A model generated the notes under the pieces. It saw only the letters and a list, made by a program, of their open reading frames with translations. It had not been told where the DNA came from and searched no databases. Shown here one piece after another: positions 33,961-34,204 of a DNA stretch of 34,204 nucleotides. The translations under genes were made by a program, and so were the position numbers. The DNA is from Schoenoplectus triqueter (lineage: Eukaryota; Streptophyta; Magnoliopsida; Poales; Cyperaceae). Location: contig CAXKVV010001172.1 in the NCBI GenBank assembly GCA_964058805.1, positions 1 through 34,204 on the forward strand, in the 5' to 3' direction. The number at the start of each line of letters is the position of its first letter. The first letter of the stretch is position 1.

Positions 33961-34204
33961 AATCTTCCTCCGTTTATTTTTCTTCTCTGGTTCTCATACT
34001 TCATTCTTTTCTCATTTACCTAGGGCGGATGCCATGTTGTCTCAGCTGAGAATTTAAAAAATAGTACTTTTAAATTAAACTTTTACTAATCTTAACTTTT
34101 TGAATTTAACTTTTAACCCTTCTGAATATTTTTTTGACTATTTTCATTGAAAAATATTTATTTAATATCGTAATGAAAGAATAATAAAAAACGTTTCAAA
34201 TTAT
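33961..34204. other. Right edge, nothing recognised
   Basis: AT-rich DNA downstream of the LINE, with no gene or repeat supported. Confidence 0.45.

Overview
This is ordinary nuclear DNA of a flowering plant: AT-rich, with intron-split genes, GT/AG splice sites and dense transposon debris. The coding sequences look monocot-like. The gibberellin oxidase resembles grass enzymes in its C-terminal FTQ-x-HYRAD segment and elsewhere, but the modest GC of its exons argues against a grass. The species cannot be named from the sequence alone. No bacterial, organellar or viral segment was seen.

Genes. (1) Positions 1-1530 (+) hold the last five coding exons of a ubinuclein (UBN) gene, a HIRA-complex histone chaperone subunit; its 5' part lies outside the window. 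(2) Positions ~10180-17526 (+) hold a complete, apparently intact gene for a PMT26-type Golgi methyltransferase (736 aa, eight coding exons, plus a 642-bp leader intron). (3) Positions 22537-18670 (-) hold a complete gibberellin 20-oxidase (379 aa, three exons). The methyltransferase and the oxidase are convergent, with stop codons 1.1 kb apart. The three genes have unrelated jobs (chromatin, cell-wall polysaccharide methylation, hormone synthesis), and nothing suggests a functional cluster. All splice joins were checked by reading frame across the junctions.

Transposons fill the rest. Between UBN and PMT (1.5-10.2 kb) there is a tRNA-SINE-like box pair, a 602-bp hAT MITE with target duplication, a nonautonomous Helitron, and a 1-kb Tourist element swollen by ATT repeats. 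A 612-bp hAT MITE directly abuts the Tourist element. The first intron of the oxidase carries a 156-bp MITE. Upstream of the oxidase lie tandem repeats, a 317-bp MITE with a perfect 8-bp target duplication and a 683-bp hAT-like MITE. Next comes a ~1.4-kb long-inverted-repeat element with gene-like cargo, whose right arm was later hit by a second Helitron copy; the left arm preserves the empty site. Two more inverted-repeat MITEs follow.

Positions 29.5-34 kb hold a decayed plant LINE with CCHC knuckles, APE endonuclease and reverse transcriptase. Its ORF1 is interrupted by a 457-bp foldback Mutator-like element with a perfect 9-bp target duplication. That insert contains four copies of a 27-bp near-perfect palindrome and is the most distinctive structure here. 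I found no wholly new biological system. The notable items are the palindromic foldback element, the Helitron with its internal empty-site control, and the cargo-bearing inverted-repeat element.
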